From assembly GCA_903845365.1 (NCBI GenBank), contig CAIMXI010000225.1, forward strand, positions 1-54,290: a DNA stretch of 54,290 nucleotides. Reading direction: 5' to 3'. This document shows, one piece after another, positions 32,824-43,216 of the stretch. The notes under the pieces are model-generated. The model made no database searches and was not told the origin of the DNA. It saw only the letters and a list, made by a program, of their open reading frames with translations. Every line of letters starts with the position of its first letter. Position 1 is the first letter of the stretch. The translations under genes and the position numbers were made by a program. Source of the stretch: an uncultured Geobacteraceae bacterium (lineage in GTDB: Bacteria; Desulfobacterota; Desulfuromonadia; Geobacterales; Pseudopelobacteraceae).

Positions 32824-34515
32824 CTACATCCGTTCCGGTGCAGATATGCCCAAGATGGATAGGGCGTTTTTAAGAGTCTGCGCTGTTCGCTTCAACAGAT
32901 ATAGTCGTGCTTCTGTAAGAGAACGATCCTCGCTGATTACCCTGTTTTTATTGTAGAAACTGTGAAAACAACTGGCAAGTTCACTTAAGTAATAGGTCAG
33001 GCGATGGGGCTCGAAATGAACAGCGCAATCATTGACCGTGTCCGGCAATGCTGCCAGCAGTTTGATCATCTGGAGATCCTCCGGGGTGGAGAGACAGATC
33101 AAATCAGCATGAGCCGGTTTGTTGGGAGCTTTAAAGCCTTTTTCGTCAGCATTATCAAAAATACTGCAGATACGGGCGTGGGCGTACTGAACATAATAAA
33201 CCGGATTTTCGTTGGTCTGCTGTTTTGCCAGGTCAATGTCAAATACCAGTTGGGCATCGGGCTTGCGCATCAAAAAAAAGAAGCGCGTTGCATCCCGTCC
33301 TACTTCATCGATCAAGTCGCGCAGAGTTACATAACTGCCGGCACGCTTGGATATTTTGACCTCTTCTCCACCGCGCATGACGGTCACCATCTGGTGCAGC
33401 ACATACTCTGGCCATTCCTGCGGAATGCCAATCTCAAGAGCCTGAAGTCCGGCACGCACACGGGTAACGGTGCTGTGGTGATCGGAACCCTGCTCATTGA
33501 TAACCCTGGTAAAGCCGCGTTCCCACTTGGCCTGGTGATAGGCGACATCAGGTACGAAATAGGTGTAACTGCCGTCAGCCTTACGCATGACACGATCTTT
33601 GTCATCACCGAAATCTGTGGAGCGCAGCCAGAGCGCGTCATCCTGCTCGTAGGCGTGTCCGTTGGCGATCAGCTTTCGCACAACAGCCTCGACTCTTCCC
33701 TCGCTGTAGAGTGCTGATTCCAGCGTGTAGGCATCAAACTTCACATCAAACGCTTCAAGATCAAGATCCTGCTCACGGCGCAGCCAGGCAACGGCAAAAT
33801 GGCGGATGTCGTTAATGTTTTCAGGATCTCCGCAGGCGGTAGTCTGCTGGTCTGCCGCCACCACGGTTTCCAGGTTCAGATAGGCTCTGGCAACATCCTT
33901 GATGTATTCTCCCTGATAACCACCTTCCGGCCACCGTGGGTCATCAGGCTCAACACCAAAACAGCGCAACTGTACAGAAAGGGCTAGATTACTTATCTGT
34001 ACGCCGGCATCGTTATAGTAAAATTCGCGCGTCACATCCCAGCCAGTCGCATCGAGCACTCGGCAAAGAGTGTCACCGATAGCAGCTCCACGACCATGTC
34101 CAATGTGCAGCGGGCCGGTCGGATTGGCGCTGACAAACTCTACCTGTACCTTCTTCATGGCGCCGCTGGCTGTCCGCCCATAACGCTCCCCCTCTTCCTC
34201 TATTTCAAGAAGAGTGGCCTGCCATGCTGTTGGAGATACGAAGATATTGATAAACCCTGGGCCTGCGATTTCGCTCTTAGCCAGAAGTCCGTTGCCGTTA
34301 CCCAGATATTTGATGATGATTTCAGCAACCTGACGAGGCGCTTTACGCTCGCCTTTGGCCAACTGCATGGCAATGTTACAAGAAAAATTGCCATGTTCCG
34401 GATTGGCGGGATTGCCTATGATAATCGCTGGAAGCGGGAATGTCGTAAGTTCTTGTGCCGCGTGAGCCTCGAGCAGTGCAGATTCAAGCAGAGGGGTTAT
34501 TCGGTCTCGCATCAT
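32824..34515 (-). CDS. argS: Arginyl-tRNA synthetase
   Basis: 563 residues. The HIGH motif is [14 protein letters not shown] (about 131-144) and the KMSK-like loop is VKISKRAG. The N-terminal Add-1 domain and the C-terminal anticodon-binding domain ([18 protein letters not shown]) are present, with full class I ArgRS length. It charges tRNA-Arg in the cytoplasm. The start overlaps the stop of the small Cys-rich gene (ATGA). Confidence 0.97.
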   Translation of the reverse strand: MMRDRITPLLESALLEAHAAQELTTFPLPAIIIGNPANPEHGNFSCNIAMQLAKGERKAPRQVAEIIIKYLGNGNGLLAKSEIAGPGFINIFVSPTAWQATLLEIEEEGERYGRTASGAMKKVQVEFVSANPTGPLHIGHGRGAAIGDTLCRVLDATGWDVTREFYYNDAGVQISNLALSVQLRCFGVEPDDPRWPEGGYQGEYIKDVARAYLNLETVVAADQQTTACGDPENINDIRHFAVAWLRREQDLDLEAFDVKFDAYTLESALYSEGRVEAVVRKLIANGHAYEQDDALWLRSTDFGDDKDRVMRKADGSYTYFVPDVAYHQAKWERGFTRVINEQGSDHHSTVTRVRAGLQALEIGIPQEWPEYVLHQMVTVMRGGEEVKISKRAGSYVTLRDLIDEVGRDATRFFFLMRKPDAQLVFDIDLAKQQTNENPVYYVQYAHARICSIFDNADEKGFKAPNKPAHADLICLSTPEDLQMIKLLAALPDTVNDCAVHFEPHRLTYYLSELASCFHSFYNKNRVISEDRSLTEARLYLLKRTAQTLKNALSILGISAPERM

Positions 34516-34679
34516 CGTTTTGGCTGCTCTTTCTGGCCGGTGGCTTCATCGTCTTCCGGAATATCTTTAATGCTGACATCTCGTGAAAAATCAGGGCATC
34601 TGGCTCCGTTGTCCTGAACCCTGAAGCGTTTTGAACAGTTTTCGCGCCAGGCACAAACGGCGCAGTTTTGTCGAGACAT
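34512..34679 (-). CDS. 55-residue Cys-rich protein, unknown
   Basis: ATG at 34679. The product begins [19 protein letters not shown] and continues to a Cys near residue 32 (GARCPDFS), then an acidic tail. The four Cys residues (spacing CxxC, C, C) suggest a small zinc ribbon or metal site. Its stop overlaps the argS start (ATGA), so translation is likely coupled, and it lies 27 nt after the FtsB-like gene. The arrangement and Cys pattern argue for a real gene. No function is known. Confidence 0.65.
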   Translation of the reverse strand: MSRQNCAVCAWRENCSKRFRVQDNGARCPDFSRDVSIKDIPEDDEATGQKEQPKR

Positions 34680-34706
34680 AGTCTGTTATCCTGGACGAGA
34701 ATGGAT

Positions 34707-35009
34707 TTACTGCTGTTTCTTTTCCTGCGGGAACTGGTAGATAACTTCATTGCTGCGCACAAGACCAAAATCCTTGCGAGCAATACTTTCAAGGTAGCGG
34801 CGGTCTGATTTAAGCGCAACAATCTCACGCTTCATTTTTTCATTTTCCGTTTTGTTGTCAGCCAGGCGCGCTTCAATTTTGTTTTTGTCCTGTTTAAGTT
34901 CAAAAATCCGCAGTAAGCCTTTATCACCGAAAACGGTGAAGAATAGAATGAATGCCAGGCACCCAAGCGGAATAAAATACATTTTCTTATCAAGAGGCAG
35001 GTTAAACAT
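34707..35009 (-). CDS. FtsB/DivIC-like septum formation initiator
   Basis: 100 residues. Residues about 8-30 form one membrane span near the N-terminus (YFIPLGCLAFILFFTVF), followed by a long coiled coil (FELKQDKNKIEARLADNKTE) and a short periplasmic tail (YLESIARKDFGLV). This is the single-span layout of FtsB/DivIC, which joins FtsL and FtsQ in the divisome. The stop is adjacent to the next gene: the upstream gene (UDP-glucuronate decarboxylase) ends at 35010. Confidence 0.88.
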   Translation of the reverse strand: MFNLPLDKKMYFIPLGCLAFILFFTVFGDKGLLRIFELKQDKNKIEARLADNKTENEKMKREIVALKSDRRYLESIARKDFGLVRSNEVIYQFPQEKKQQ

Positions 35010-35945
35010 TTACCCTTTTCCGATCCTTTGGGCAAAATAAGCCGCTGTCGTTTTGAGGCCGTCTTGCAGGTCAACCACCGGTTCCCACCCCAGTTTTTCT
35101 CGAGCCAGGGAGATATTGGGCTGTCGCTGTTTTGGATCATCCTGTGGCAGTGGCTGAAAAATTATCTTTGATGCAGAGTTGGCTATTGTAATGATTTTTT
35201 CAGCAAACTCAAGGATTGTATTTTCGACCGGGTTGCCAAGATTAACCGGGCCAATAAATCCGTCACATTCCATCATGCGGATCATCCCCTCAACCAGATC
35301 TGAGACAAAACAGAACGAGCGGGTCTGGGAACCGTCCCCGTAAACTGTAATGTCTTCGTTACGAAGTGCCTGCAGGATGAAGTTTGATACGACACGACCA
35401 TCGTTTTCGGCCATGCGCGGGCCATATGTGTTGAAGATGCGGATGATACGGATATCAACATTATTTTGGCGGTGGTAGTCCATCATCAGCGTTTCGGCAA
35501 CCCGCTTTCCTTCATCATAGCAGCTACGAATGCCAATCGGGTTGACGTTGCCCCAGTAATCTTCGGTTTGCGGATGTATATGTGGGTCTCCGTAGACCTC
35601 CGAGGTGGAAGCCTGCAGGATCCGAGCTTTGACCCTCTTGGCTATTCCCAGCATGTTGATGGTGCCCATAACGCTGGTTTTTGTAGTTTTTACCGGGTTG
35701 TACTGGTAGTGAATCGGAGAGGCCGGACAGGCCAGATTATAGATGCGATCGACCTCAAGCAGGATCGGCTCGGTTACGTCGTGCCTGACTAGCTCGAAGC
35801 GATGGCTGTCCATCAAATGTATGATGTTGTTTTTGCTGCCGGTAAAAAAATTATCTAGGCAGATAACATCGTGCCCTTCGTTCAGAAGCCGTTCGCAGAG
35901 GTGTGAGCCGACAAAGCCGGCACCGCCGGTTACAAGTATGCGCAT
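35010..35945 (-). CDS. UDP-glucuronate decarboxylase (UDP-xylose synthase type)
   Basis: 311 residues. An extended short-chain dehydrogenase with the NAD-binding [11 protein letters not shown] (7-17) and the catalytic Tyr143-xxx-Lys147 ([10 protein letters not shown]). [18 protein letters not shown] and [10 protein letters not shown] are typical of UXS. It would convert UDP-glucuronate to UDP-xylose and CO2. The adjacent UDP-glucose dehydrogenase makes its substrate, so the two form a UDP-glucose to UDP-glucuronate to UDP-xylose path for cell-surface sugars. Confidence 0.92.
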   Translation of the reverse strand: MRILVTGGAGFVGSHLCERLLNEGHDVICLDNFFTGSKNNIIHLMDSHRFELVRHDVTEPILLEVDRIYNLACPASPIHYQYNPVKTTKTSVMGTINMLGIAKRVKARILQASTSEVYGDPHIHPQTEDYWGNVNPIGIRSCYDEGKRVAETLMMDYHRQNNVDIRIIRIFNTYGPRMAENDGRVVSNFILQALRNEDITVYGDGSQTRSFCFVSDLVEGMIRMMECDGFIGPVNLGNPVENTILEFAEKIITIANSASKIIFQPLPQDDPKQRQPNISLAREKLGWEPVVDLQDGLKTTAAYFAQRIGKG

Positions 35946-35946
35946 A

Positions 35947-37296
35947 TTATTTTACTCCTCCGCTACAGCGCCCGAGCGGAACATATTGTAAGCCGCCGGC
36001 TGCCATCCGGTCAGGCTTGTAGAGGTTACGGCCATCCACGACAAGCGGCGTTCTGAGTGCCGCCTTGATACGGTCGAAGTCCGGATTACGATACTCGTTC
36101 CAGTCGGTGATGATCGCCAAGGCGTCGGCACCGCCCAGGATGGCATACTGGTTGCCACTGTATTCGATCCGGTCGCCAAAGATTTTTACAGCTTCATTGA
36201 TCGCTTCAGGATCGTGGGCTCGTACAACCGCTCCGGCAGCCAGCAACCGTTCAATGATCGTAATGGAGGGGGCTTCTCGCATATCGTCAGTACGTGGTTT
36301 GAAGGAGAGACCCCAGCAGGCGATGGTGCGACCGGTGAGAGGTAGCTGCTCCTCGTCCGGGGAGCCAAGCAGCCTGATAAGTTTATCAGCAAGCACCTCT
36401 TTCTGGAGTTCATTGACCTCTTCAACAGCCTTGAGCAGAAGGAAATTATAGTTTGATTCTTCTGCAGTTTTTATCAACGCCTTAACATCCTTGGGGAAAC
36501 AGGAACCGCCGTAGCCTGGACCTGGAAAGAGGAAGTCGTAACCGATGCGGGAATCAGAACCGATCCCTTCACGGACGGCCTTTACATCGGCTCCCATTCG
36601 CTCACACAAATTAGCGATCTGGTTCATGAAAGAGATGCGTGTGGCGAGCATGGCGTTGGCTGCGTATTTGGTCATTTCGGCGCTGCGGATATCCATAACG
36701 ATCATGCGGTTCTGTTTGCGCATGAAGGGGTCGTACAGTTCTTTCATTATTTCGGCGGTCCGGACGTCGTCGCAGCCGATGACGACACGATCCGGTTTCA
36801 TAAAGTCATCAATTGCGGCTCCTTCCTTGAGGAATTCGGGGTTGGAAACTACATCAAATTCCAAATCAACACCACGGGCAGTCAATTCTTCCAGAACTGC
36901 GGCGCGAACTTTGTCGGCGGTGCCTACCGGAACAGTCGATTTGTCGACAATTATCTTGAAGCCGTTCATGACACGGCCTATATCGCGAGCGACGCCAAGG
37001 ACATATTTGAGGTCGGCTGAACCATCTTCACCAGGAGGTGTGCCAACGGCGATGAAGCAGAGCAGAGATGCCTTGACCGCCTCATCCATATCGACAGTAA
37101 AAGAGAGGCGACCCTCGGACTGGTTGCGTATAACCATCTCTTTGAGACCCGGCTCATAGATCGGGATGATGCCTTGTTTAAGGCTGTCAATCCGCGCGTG
37201 GTCTATATCTACGGCTATAACACTGTTGCCGCTTTCGGCAAAACAGGCTGCGGCCACCAGACCGACATAGCCGGCGCCAAAAATACAAATTTTCAT
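35947..37296 (-). CDS. UDP-glucose 6-dehydrogenase
   Basis: 449 residues from [20 protein letters not shown] (a Rossmann GxGxxG). The catalytic Cys is in [16 protein letters not shown], and the central and C-terminal UDPG-dehydrogenase domains are present ([19 protein letters not shown]). It oxidises UDP-glucose to UDP-glucuronate with 2 NAD+. I moved the start 7 codons in from the first Met because GGAGGAG lies just before this ATG. It lies 1 nt upstream of the decarboxylase gene. Confidence 0.95.
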   Translation of the reverse strand: MKICIFGAGYVGLVAAACFAESGNSVIAVDIDHARIDSLKQGIIPIYEPGLKEMVIRNQSEGRLSFTVDMDEAVKASLLCFIAVGTPPGEDGSADLKYVLGVARDIGRVMNGFKIIVDKSTVPVGTADKVRAAVLEELTARGVDLEFDVVSNPEFLKEGAAIDDFMKPDRVVIGCDDVRTAEIMKELYDPFMRKQNRMIVMDIRSAEMTKYAANAMLATRISFMNQIANLCERMGADVKAVREGIGSDSRIGYDFLFPGPGYGGSCFPKDVKALIKTAEESNYNFLLLKAVEEVNELQKEVLADKLIRLLGSPDEEQLPLTGRTIACWGLSFKPRTDDMREAPSITIIERLLAAGAVVRAHDPEAINEAVKIFGDRIEYSGNQYAILGGADALAIITDWNEYRNPDFDRIKAALRTPLVVDGRNLYKPDRMAAGGLQYVPLGRCSGGVK

Positions 37297-37339
37297 GAAC
37301 TCCTCCGAAATTGACAATACTCTGTTACCCTATAACACA

Positions 37340-38212
37340 CTATCCATCTGTAATTCCACTATTTTTATATCTTTTAAAGCCATCATTTTTCATTTTCAGC
37401 GCCTCACTATACGCTTCGCTCCGTGAAACCCCGGAAATCATGGCGGCCTGTTTTGCAATATCCTTAATTGAAAGTGATCCGTCAGTCATCAAGCGAATAA
37501 GTACATGCTCCAGAGACTCGCTCTCCTGCGGTGCAGCAGTCCCCGGTGCGATTAGCAGTACCACTTCGCCGCGCACAACATCCTGAGAAAGAGTGGCGAT
37601 CACCTCCGAAACCGTGCCGCGGATACACTCTTCAAACATCTTGGTAAGCTCCCTCGCAACAATCACCTGTCTCTCCCCCAGCAGTTCGCGAATATCGGTG
37701 AGGGTATCTACCAACCTATGAGGGGCTTCATACAGTATCAGTGTGCCGGGGAGGGCGCTCATTCCTGAGAGGAAAGTACGGCGCTTCCCCTGACGGGATG
37801 GTGGAAATCCGGCGAATGTAAAGATGTCGGTTGGCAGACCTGATGCGGAAAGAGCCGTGATGGCGGCAGAGGCTCCCGGAAGCGGAACTACTGGAATCCC
37901 TTCGGCGACGGCATCTCTAACCAGTTGATAGCCAGGGTCTGAGATGCAGGGGGTGCCTGCATCAGATATGAGCGCCACCGATTTTCCCCGGCGCAGCGCA
38001 TTTAAAATCCGCTCCCCTTTGAGCTGTTGATTGTGGTCAAAGTAGGAGGTGAGAGGCTTGGATATGCCAAAGTGATTGAGAAGTTTGAGTGAGTGCCGGG
38101 TATCCTCGGCAGCAATCAGATCGACCTCACCAAGAATACGGACTGCCCGATAGGTCATGTCTTCGAGGTTGCCGATTGGAGTGGCAACAATATAGAGGGT
38201 AGCGGTCGTCAT
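37340..38212 (-). CDS. rsmI: 16S rRNA 2'-O-ribose C1402 methyltransferase RsmI
   Basis: 290 residues. A SAM-dependent TP-methylase: LYIVATPIGNLEDMTYRAV, IAAEDTRHSLKLL, ISDAGTPCISDPGYQLV and VVPLPGASAAITALSASGLP are RsmI signatures. It methylates the 2'-OH of C1402 in the ribosomal P site. The ATG shares its A with the stop of the LysE-like gene (TAATG), so the two are probably co-translated. Confidence 0.96.
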   Translation of the reverse strand: MTTATLYIVATPIGNLEDMTYRAVRILGEVDLIAAEDTRHSLKLLNHFGISKPLTSYFDHNQQLKGERILNALRRGKSVALISDAGTPCISDPGYQLVRDAVAEGIPVVPLPGASAAITALSASGLPTDIFTFAGFPPSRQGKRRTFLSGMSALPGTLILYEAPHRLVDTLTDIRELLGERQVIVARELTKMFEECIRGTVSEVIATLSQDVVRGEVVLLIAPGTAAPQESESLEHVLIRLMTDGSLSIKDIAKQAAMISGVSRSEAYSEALKMKNDGFKRYKNSGITDG

Positions 38213-38838
38213 TAGCGTTGCGCCAGTGCCAGTTTAATCGCAAGACCGGCAAAAATACCCCCTGCGGCACGATTAAGCAGTTTCTGGGCTCGTAAAGAGT
38301 GTCGAAAGTACTCGCCAAAAACTCCGGCCAAAAGGCTGATCGCGCCGAAGACGATCAGTGTGGCGATTATGAAAACAGCGCCCAACAGCAAAAACTGTGC
38401 AGTCAGTTGTCCTTTGAGCGGATCAACGAACTGGGGAAGAAAGGCGAGAAAAAATATCGACACCTTGGGATTGGTGATATTCATGATTATACCTCGCCGG
38501 TAGAGGGCACCAGAGTTAAGCTGATCAACTGCTGCTGCCGCGCCGGTTACGGCTCCGGCACGGAAGGCCTGCCAGGCGAGATAGAGCAGGTATCCGGCGC
38601 CGGAAAACTTTAAGGCGGTGAAAGCCACTGCCGAAGTTTTGAAAAGTGTTGCGACTCCGAATGTCACAGCCGCAGTGTGAAACAGAAGCCCGGTGCTGAG
38701 TCCGAGCGTAACAAGCAGACCGGCTTTACGCCCCTTCTGAGCAGCCTGTGTCATGACGAACAGGTTGTCCGGCCCGGGAGAGAGAGCCAACAAGATGGAG
38801 GTAGTAAAAAACATCAGTAATGTCTTTGGGTCAAGCAT
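38212..38838 (-). CDS. LysE-family exporter
   Basis: About 208 residues from MLDPKTLLMFFTTSILLALS, with GGGAG upstream. I preferred this ATG to one 30 codons earlier. It has six hydrophobic segments. The signature SPGPDNLFVMTQAAQKGRKAG (first loop) and the repeat of hydrophobic blocks fit the RhtB/LysE family, which exports amino acids such as homoserine or lysine. The substrate is not determined. It overlaps rsmI by one base. Confidence 0.9.
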   Translation of the reverse strand: MLDPKTLLMFFTTSILLALSPGPDNLFVMTQAAQKGRKAGLLVTLGLSTGLLFHTAAVTFGVATLFKTSAVAFTALKFSGAGYLLYLAWQAFRAGAVTGAAAAVDQLNSGALYRRGIIMNITNPKVSIFFLAFLPQFVDPLKGQLTAQFLLLGAVFIIATLIVFGAISLLAGVFGEYFRHSLRAQKLLNRAAGGIFAGLAIKLALAQR

Positions 38839-38963
38839 GCGTATCTCCCGCCATTTGTGAAAGTAATTTTTTCCATAATGGTGTACAAGTAAATGGCTGT
38901 CAAGCATGACGGCTGAAATTAATCCCAACCTTGCAGCCAGTTGTGCGAACAGAGGACTCCCAG

Positions 38964-40139
38964 ATGACCAGAATAACTCTTAACAAAAACGAAGATCGCC
39001 GTATCAAGACCGGACACCCCTGGGTATTCAGCAATGAAATCCGTGAAGTGAGCGGAGACCGTGCCGCCGGGATCAGTGCAGAACTGTATGACGCAGCCGG
39101 CGGTTTCATCGGTATCGGACATTATAATCCGCACTCACTGATCGCTTTCCGGCTGTTATCAAGGCAGCGTGTGGATATCGACGGCTTGGCGTTTTTTGAA
39201 GGGCGGATTTTGGCCGCTCTGTCTCACCGTCAGGCACGCTATCCAGAGATGACTACATTCCGAGCCATTTATGGTGAAAGTGACTTCCTGCCGGGGTTGG
39301 TGGTGGATAAATACGGGGATTACCTGTCGGTACAGTTTCTTTCTGCAGGTATGGATTGCCGACGCGAGCAGATAGTCTCAGCACTCCGGAGCGTCCTGGC
39401 GCCGCTCGGCATTATTGCCCGCAACGACGTCGCTGTGCGCAAGCTGGAAGGGCTGGATGAGACGGTAGAGATGCTATGGGGAGAGATCCCCGACCAGGTT
39501 GAGATGGTGGAGAACTGTCTCCGCTTTCAGGTAAGCCTTCGGGATGGACAGAAAACAGGCGGTTTTCTGGATCAAAAGCAGAATCATCTGCTGCTGCGTG
39601 GAATCTCTGACGGGAAAAAAGTGCTCGACTGCTTCTGCTACACCGGTGGTTGGGCGGTGCATGCTGCGGCATTCGGGGCGCAGTCGGTGTTGGGAATAGA
39701 TATTTCGGCACGGGCTGTGGGGCAGGCGAGCAGTCACGCCAAACAGAACAAGGTGTCCGACCGGGTGCGTTTTGAAGAGATTGATGCCTTTGAGCGGTTA
39801 CGTTCGCTATATCAGGAAGGGGAGCGTTTCGGGGTGATCGTGATGGATCCCCCCGCCTTCGTCAAAAGCCGCAAGAACATCGCCGAGGCGACGAAGGGGT
39901 ATCTGACGATCAACCGCCGCGCGCTGGAACTGCTTGAGCCGGGCGGCTATCTGATAACCTGCTCCTGCTCGTACCTCATGGGGCGCGAAGCGTTTCGCGA
40001 CGTGTTGATTCAGGCGGCCAGGCTGGCAAAACGTGAGGTGCGACTTGTCGATACATGCAGTCAGGCGGCGGATCATCCGGTGCTGCTCTCATTTCCGGAA
40101 TCGGAATATCTGAAATGCTCTCTGCTGCAGGCAGTGTGA
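38964..40139 (+). CDS. RlmI-like 23S rRNA methyltransferase
   Basis: 391 residues from MTRITLNKNEDRR, with GAGGAC just upstream. The N-terminal PUA domain (GHPWVFSNEI) precedes a class I SAM methyltransferase with VLDCFCYTGGWAVHAAAFG and the catalytic-region block IVMDPPAFVKSRKNIAEA. The layout is that of RlmI (5-methylcytosine 1962 in 23S rRNA). The target could differ. It is divergent from the LysE-like gene. Confidence 0.9.
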   Translation: MTRITLNKNEDRRIKTGHPWVFSNEIREVSGDRAAGISAELYDAAGGFIGIGHYNPHSLIAFRLLSRQRVDIDGLAFFEGRILAALSHRQARYPEMTTFRAIYGESDFLPGLVVDKYGDYLSVQFLSAGMDCRREQIVSALRSVLAPLGIIARNDVAVRKLEGLDETVEMLWGEIPDQVEMVENCLRFQVSLRDGQKTGGFLDQKQNHLLLRGISDGKKVLDCFCYTGGWAVHAAAFGAQSVLGIDISARAVGQASSHAKQNKVSDRVRFEEIDAFERLRSLYQEGERFGVIVMDPPAFVKSRKNIAEATKGYLTINRRALELLEPGGYLITCSCSYLMGREAFRDVLIQAARLAKREVRLVDTCSQAADHPVLLSFPESEYLKCSLLQAV

Positions 40140-40188
40140 TAGTTACCCAATTATCTCAATATAAAAATAGCAGGAATATCCCCCTCGG

Positions 40189-40266
40189 GTTCCTGATTGC
40201 CTTCAAAAGGTTCGTGTGCTAAAGTCCCCCCCATTTGATTCAAAGGATATGAAGGCAATCAGGAAC
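40189..40266. repeat. Perfect 17-bp inverted repeat around a gene start
   Basis: GTTCCTGATTGCCTTCA (40189-40205) is the exact reverse complement of 40250-40266. The 44-bp loop holds the GTG candidate start at 40216, and the ATG candidate (40249) abuts the right arm. In mRNA it could fold over a start site. Confidence 0.75.
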
Positions 40267-41856
40267 ATGACCCTCCCACTTAAAATAGACAAAACCCTGC
40301 GGGAACGCCGCCGTATAACCAGGCTGCTGGATTTTCTCAAGCGTGACGACCTGACCGGCGAGCAGATGGAGCGTATCGGACGCCGCTTGCAGAAATCCGG
40401 CAAACGGGCGCTCTCTCCGCTGGTTCGCAAGCTCTGGCGTGAGCAGAACGGCACCGCCCTTTACCGTTACACCTGTATGCTTGATTTTTTCGATACATCA
40501 GCCTGGATGGATCAGCTCATTCAGATCACGTTGCAGCGCAAGGATCTGGAAGAGGATGGCAAGCTGGCTCTTCTGGACTTGCTTCACGAAAGCGGCATCG
40601 ACGTCACCCTCCCCCCCTTCGCCGCTATGACAGGCTACGGTGCCCCTACTCTTGAAGGATTTGTCGATGACTGCCTGGCTGATAATGAGCGTGGACTCGT
40701 CCGGTTTATAGACAGTTTTCTGGATGTTGCCGATGAATTCCGCGTGAAAATGATGCGGCGCCTTTCTGAAAAGGCCTCGATTGAAGCGATCGCCCTGCTT
40801 GAGATTCTGCTCTCTTTTGAGAAACAGGAGATCGTCCGTGAAGCGATTAAAGCATTGGGGCGGGCACGAAGCGGCCATTCCCTGGATGTTCTACAGCGTG
40901 CCCAAATCCGACTTGCAGGAGATCTGACCGAGCTGATCAGGCGAAATATCCTGCGCCTCTCGTTCACCGGCATTCGTGAACCGCTTGAACTGCCCCAGAC
41001 CATCCAGCAACCGCGTCCGTTTCATGAAGTGTACGCCGGTCCCGTTGATTTTTACGGCTCACGCACACTCTGGTTCTCATGGCGCCTTGGTGATCACGCT
41101 TTTGCAGCGATGCTGATCCTGACCGGGGAGAGTGACGGTCTGTTGAACGCTATAAGCTATCGAATGAAGGACGAGAAGGAGTATGACCTTATTTTGAAAG
41201 ATGTAGTCGGCGGCGAGATGTTAATGCCTGTAGATCAGAGTTATGCCGTTGCTTCGCTTCAGGATGCGCTTCACCGCAGCCGCGAAGGGGGATTTTTCCT
41301 GCCGCCTGATTTCTACGTTGATATGCGCCTCTTCCTCCCCGATTCACTCAAACCGGAAGCATACATTCCCCGCTTCAAACTCAAGTATCTTGAAGATATT
41401 GTTGAAAAAATTCCTGGGTATGTTGCGACCGCCAACGATCTGCTTGATGAGCCTGGGGTTGAAGGCTGGCTACTTACCGAGATGGCGCTCTATGATATTG
41501 CCGATCGCTTCTCTGCTTTGGAAAAGGAGGGGGGACCGGAATCCGTGTCGCCGGAGGCTCTTGAGAAGGAGATTTCACTCTGCTGTGATGCGCTGATAGC
41601 GCCCAGGCGTGCCGAAATTATCAAGCGTCTGCTGTTAACCGCCGACTACCTCCAACAGATTGAGGGTGACGAAAGCGCGGTGCAAAAGTCATTGGCGACG
41701 GCATTAAGTCTGGTTGGTGGTTTTATACCCGATTGCAGGCACCCATTCATTCGGCGCTTGATTCTGGACAGCGTGGATGCAGCAAGGCAGACATTGGCAG
41801 AAGGGTATGATCCGCGCCTGGAGGAGAGCTTCGATGACGATGACTTCGATGAGTGA
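40216..41856 (+). CDS. HEAT-like repeat protein, unknown
   Basis: 546 residues if the GTG at 40216 is used (AAAAGG 5 nt upstream); an ATG at 40249 would give 535. Residues about 70-260 form helical pairs of the HEAT/Armadillo kind (MMRRLSEKASIEAIALLEILL, FEKQEIVREAIKALGRARSG). The C-terminal half is mixed and ends in acidic [11 protein letters not shown]. No signal peptide or membrane span is visible. It overlaps the gpsA start. Function is unknown, though the gene resembles conserved hypothetical proteins of Geobacter-like genomes. Confidence 0.75.
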   Translation: MLKSPPFDSKDMKAIRNMTLPLKIDKTLRERRRITRLLDFLKRDDLTGEQMERIGRRLQKSGKRALSPLVRKLWREQNGTALYRYTCMLDFFDTSAWMDQLIQITLQRKDLEEDGKLALLDLLHESGIDVTLPPFAAMTGYGAPTLEGFVDDCLADNERGLVRFIDSFLDVADEFRVKMMRRLSEKASIEAIALLEILLSFEKQEIVREAIKALGRARSGHSLDVLQRAQIRLAGDLTELIRRNILRLSFTGIREPLELPQTIQQPRPFHEVYAGPVDFYGSRTLWFSWRLGDHAFAAMLILTGESDGLLNAISYRMKDEKEYDLILKDVVGGEMLMPVDQSYAVASLQDALHRSREGGFFLPPDFYVDMRLFLPDSLKPEAYIPRFKLKYLEDIVEKIPGYVATANDLLDEPGVEGWLLTEMALYDIADRFSALEKEGGPESVSPEALEKEISLCCDALIAPRRAEIIKRLLLTADYLQQIEGDESAVQKSLATALSLVGGFIPDCRHPFIRRLILDSVDAARQTLAEGYDPRLEESFDDDDFDE

Positions 41857-42883
41857 AGCGATGGTCGGCAGAACGAGAGAGACCGAACTGATTGCCGTTA
41901 TCGGTGGTGGCAGCTGGGGTACTGCATTAGCCGGCCGACTGGCGGCAAACGGCAGTGATACACTCCTCTGGGCTTACGAGCCGGAACTTGTGGCGGAAAT
42001 CAACACACACCGCACCAATTCACTTTATCTCCCCGGAATAAACCTGCACCCGGCTTTGGCCTGTACGGGGGATCTTGAAAAAGCTGTGCTAGGACGGAGC
42101 ATCGTGCTGCTGGTAACACCGGTTCAGGTGACGCGCGGCATACTGAAACAGCTTGCCCCCTATATTGCACCTGACGCGATTATTGCCAACGCCTCCAAAG
42201 GGATTGAACTGGATACCCTCCGGACGGTGTCCCAGATATGCGTAGAACTGCTGGGCGATGCTGCGCCTGCGCGGTATGTGGCGCTCTCAGGCCCGACCTT
42301 TGCCCGCGAAGTCGCCCAGGAGCTTCCCTCTCTGATCGTCGCTGCGTCGCTTAATGCCGATGCCGCCGGACGGGTTCAGGCAGCCTTCAGTTGCCCCTGC
42401 CTGCGGGTATATACCAATGGCGATGTGATTGGTGTAGAACTGGGGGGAGCCGTTAAAAACGTGATCGCCATTGCCGCCGGAATCTGCGACGGCCTCGGCT
42501 TCGGCCACAACGCCCGTGCAGCCCTTATTACCAGGGGTCTGGTTGAAATGAACCGCCTCGGACAGGCTATGGGGGCACAAAGTTCGACCTTTTCCGGCTT
42601 GGCCGGCATGGGCGATCTGGTGCTGACCTGCACCGGTGATCTTTCCCGCAACCGTACAGTCGGTTTCAAGCTTGGTCAGGGGATGAATCTTACGGAAATT
42701 CTGGCCGAAATGCATATGGTCGCAGAAGGGGTCAAGAGCGCCGCATCCGTCTATCAGCTCTCCCGTAAGCTTGGCGCCGAAATGCCGATTGTGGAGAAGA
42801 CCTATCAGATCCTGCATGAGAGCAAACCGGCGCGCCAGGCGGTCATAGAGCTGATGGCCAGGGATTTGAAGGCGGAAGGGTAG
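41834..42883 (+). CDS. gpsA: Glycerol-3-phosphate dehydrogenase [NAD(P)+]
   Basis: 349 residues. NAD(P)-binding [52 protein letters not shown] and the catalytic [16 protein letters not shown] and [13 protein letters not shown] are GpsA blocks. It makes sn-glycerol 3-phosphate for phospholipid synthesis. I chose the ATG at 41834 because GGAGGAG lies 7 nt upstream. It overlaps the previous gene by 23 nt. The PlsC acyltransferase two genes downstream uses its product's lipid pathway. Confidence 0.95.
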   Translation: MTMTSMSEAMVGRTRETELIAVIGGGSWGTALAGRLAANGSDTLLWAYEPELVAEINTHRTNSLYLPGINLHPALACTGDLEKAVLGRSIVLLVTPVQVTRGILKQLAPYIAPDAIIANASKGIELDTLRTVSQICVELLGDAAPARYVALSGPTFAREVAQELPSLIVAASLNADAAGRVQAAFSCPCLRVYTNGDVIGVELGGAVKNVIAIAAGICDGLGFGHNARAALITRGLVEMNRLGQAMGAQSSTFSGLAGMGDLVLTCTGDLSRNRTVGFKLGQGMNLTEILAEMHMVAEGVKSAASVYQLSRKLGAEMPIVEKTYQILHESKPARQAVIELMARDLKAEG

Positions 42884-42891
42884 ATTTAATC

Positions 42892-43212
42892 GTGGTTGAA
42901 ATAGAAGAAGCACACATAATAATCCAATTCTACCGTGGCTCCGGCCCTGGGGGACAACACCGCAATACCACCGATTCAGCGGTACGTATACGCCACCTGC
43001 CGACCGGAATCGTTGCCCAAGCCTCGGAGAATCGAAGCCAGTTCCAAAACCGTGAGGTCGCCATGGAACGCCTCCGCCATGCCTTGGAACGGCGTGAGCG
43101 CATAATTAAAAAACGGATCGCCACCCGTCTGCCAAAAAGAGCCAAAGAAAATCGCCTCACGGAAAAGCGCATAGTGTCAGACAAAAAACGCTCCCGCGCC
43201 TCTCTGGAGTAG
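42892..43212 (+). CDS. GGQ-domain release-factor-like protein
   Basis: 106 residues from a GTG. The GGQ loop is [19 protein letters not shown] (about 15-33), followed by a basic helical tail ([20 protein letters not shown]). It is a stand-alone RF-1 domain with no codon-recognition domain. Relatives (ArfB/YaeJ, PrfH-like) rescue stalled ribosomes by hydrolysing peptidyl-tRNA. The tail is shorter and less basic than in ArfB, so it may be a different subgroup. It lies between gpsA and plsC. Confidence 0.85.
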   Translation: MVEIEEAHIIIQFYRGSGPGGQHRNTTDSAVRIRHLPTGIVAQASENRSQFQNREVAMERLRHALERRERIIKKRIATRLPKRAKENRLTEKRIVSDKKRSRASLE

Positions 43213-43216
43213 GAGC

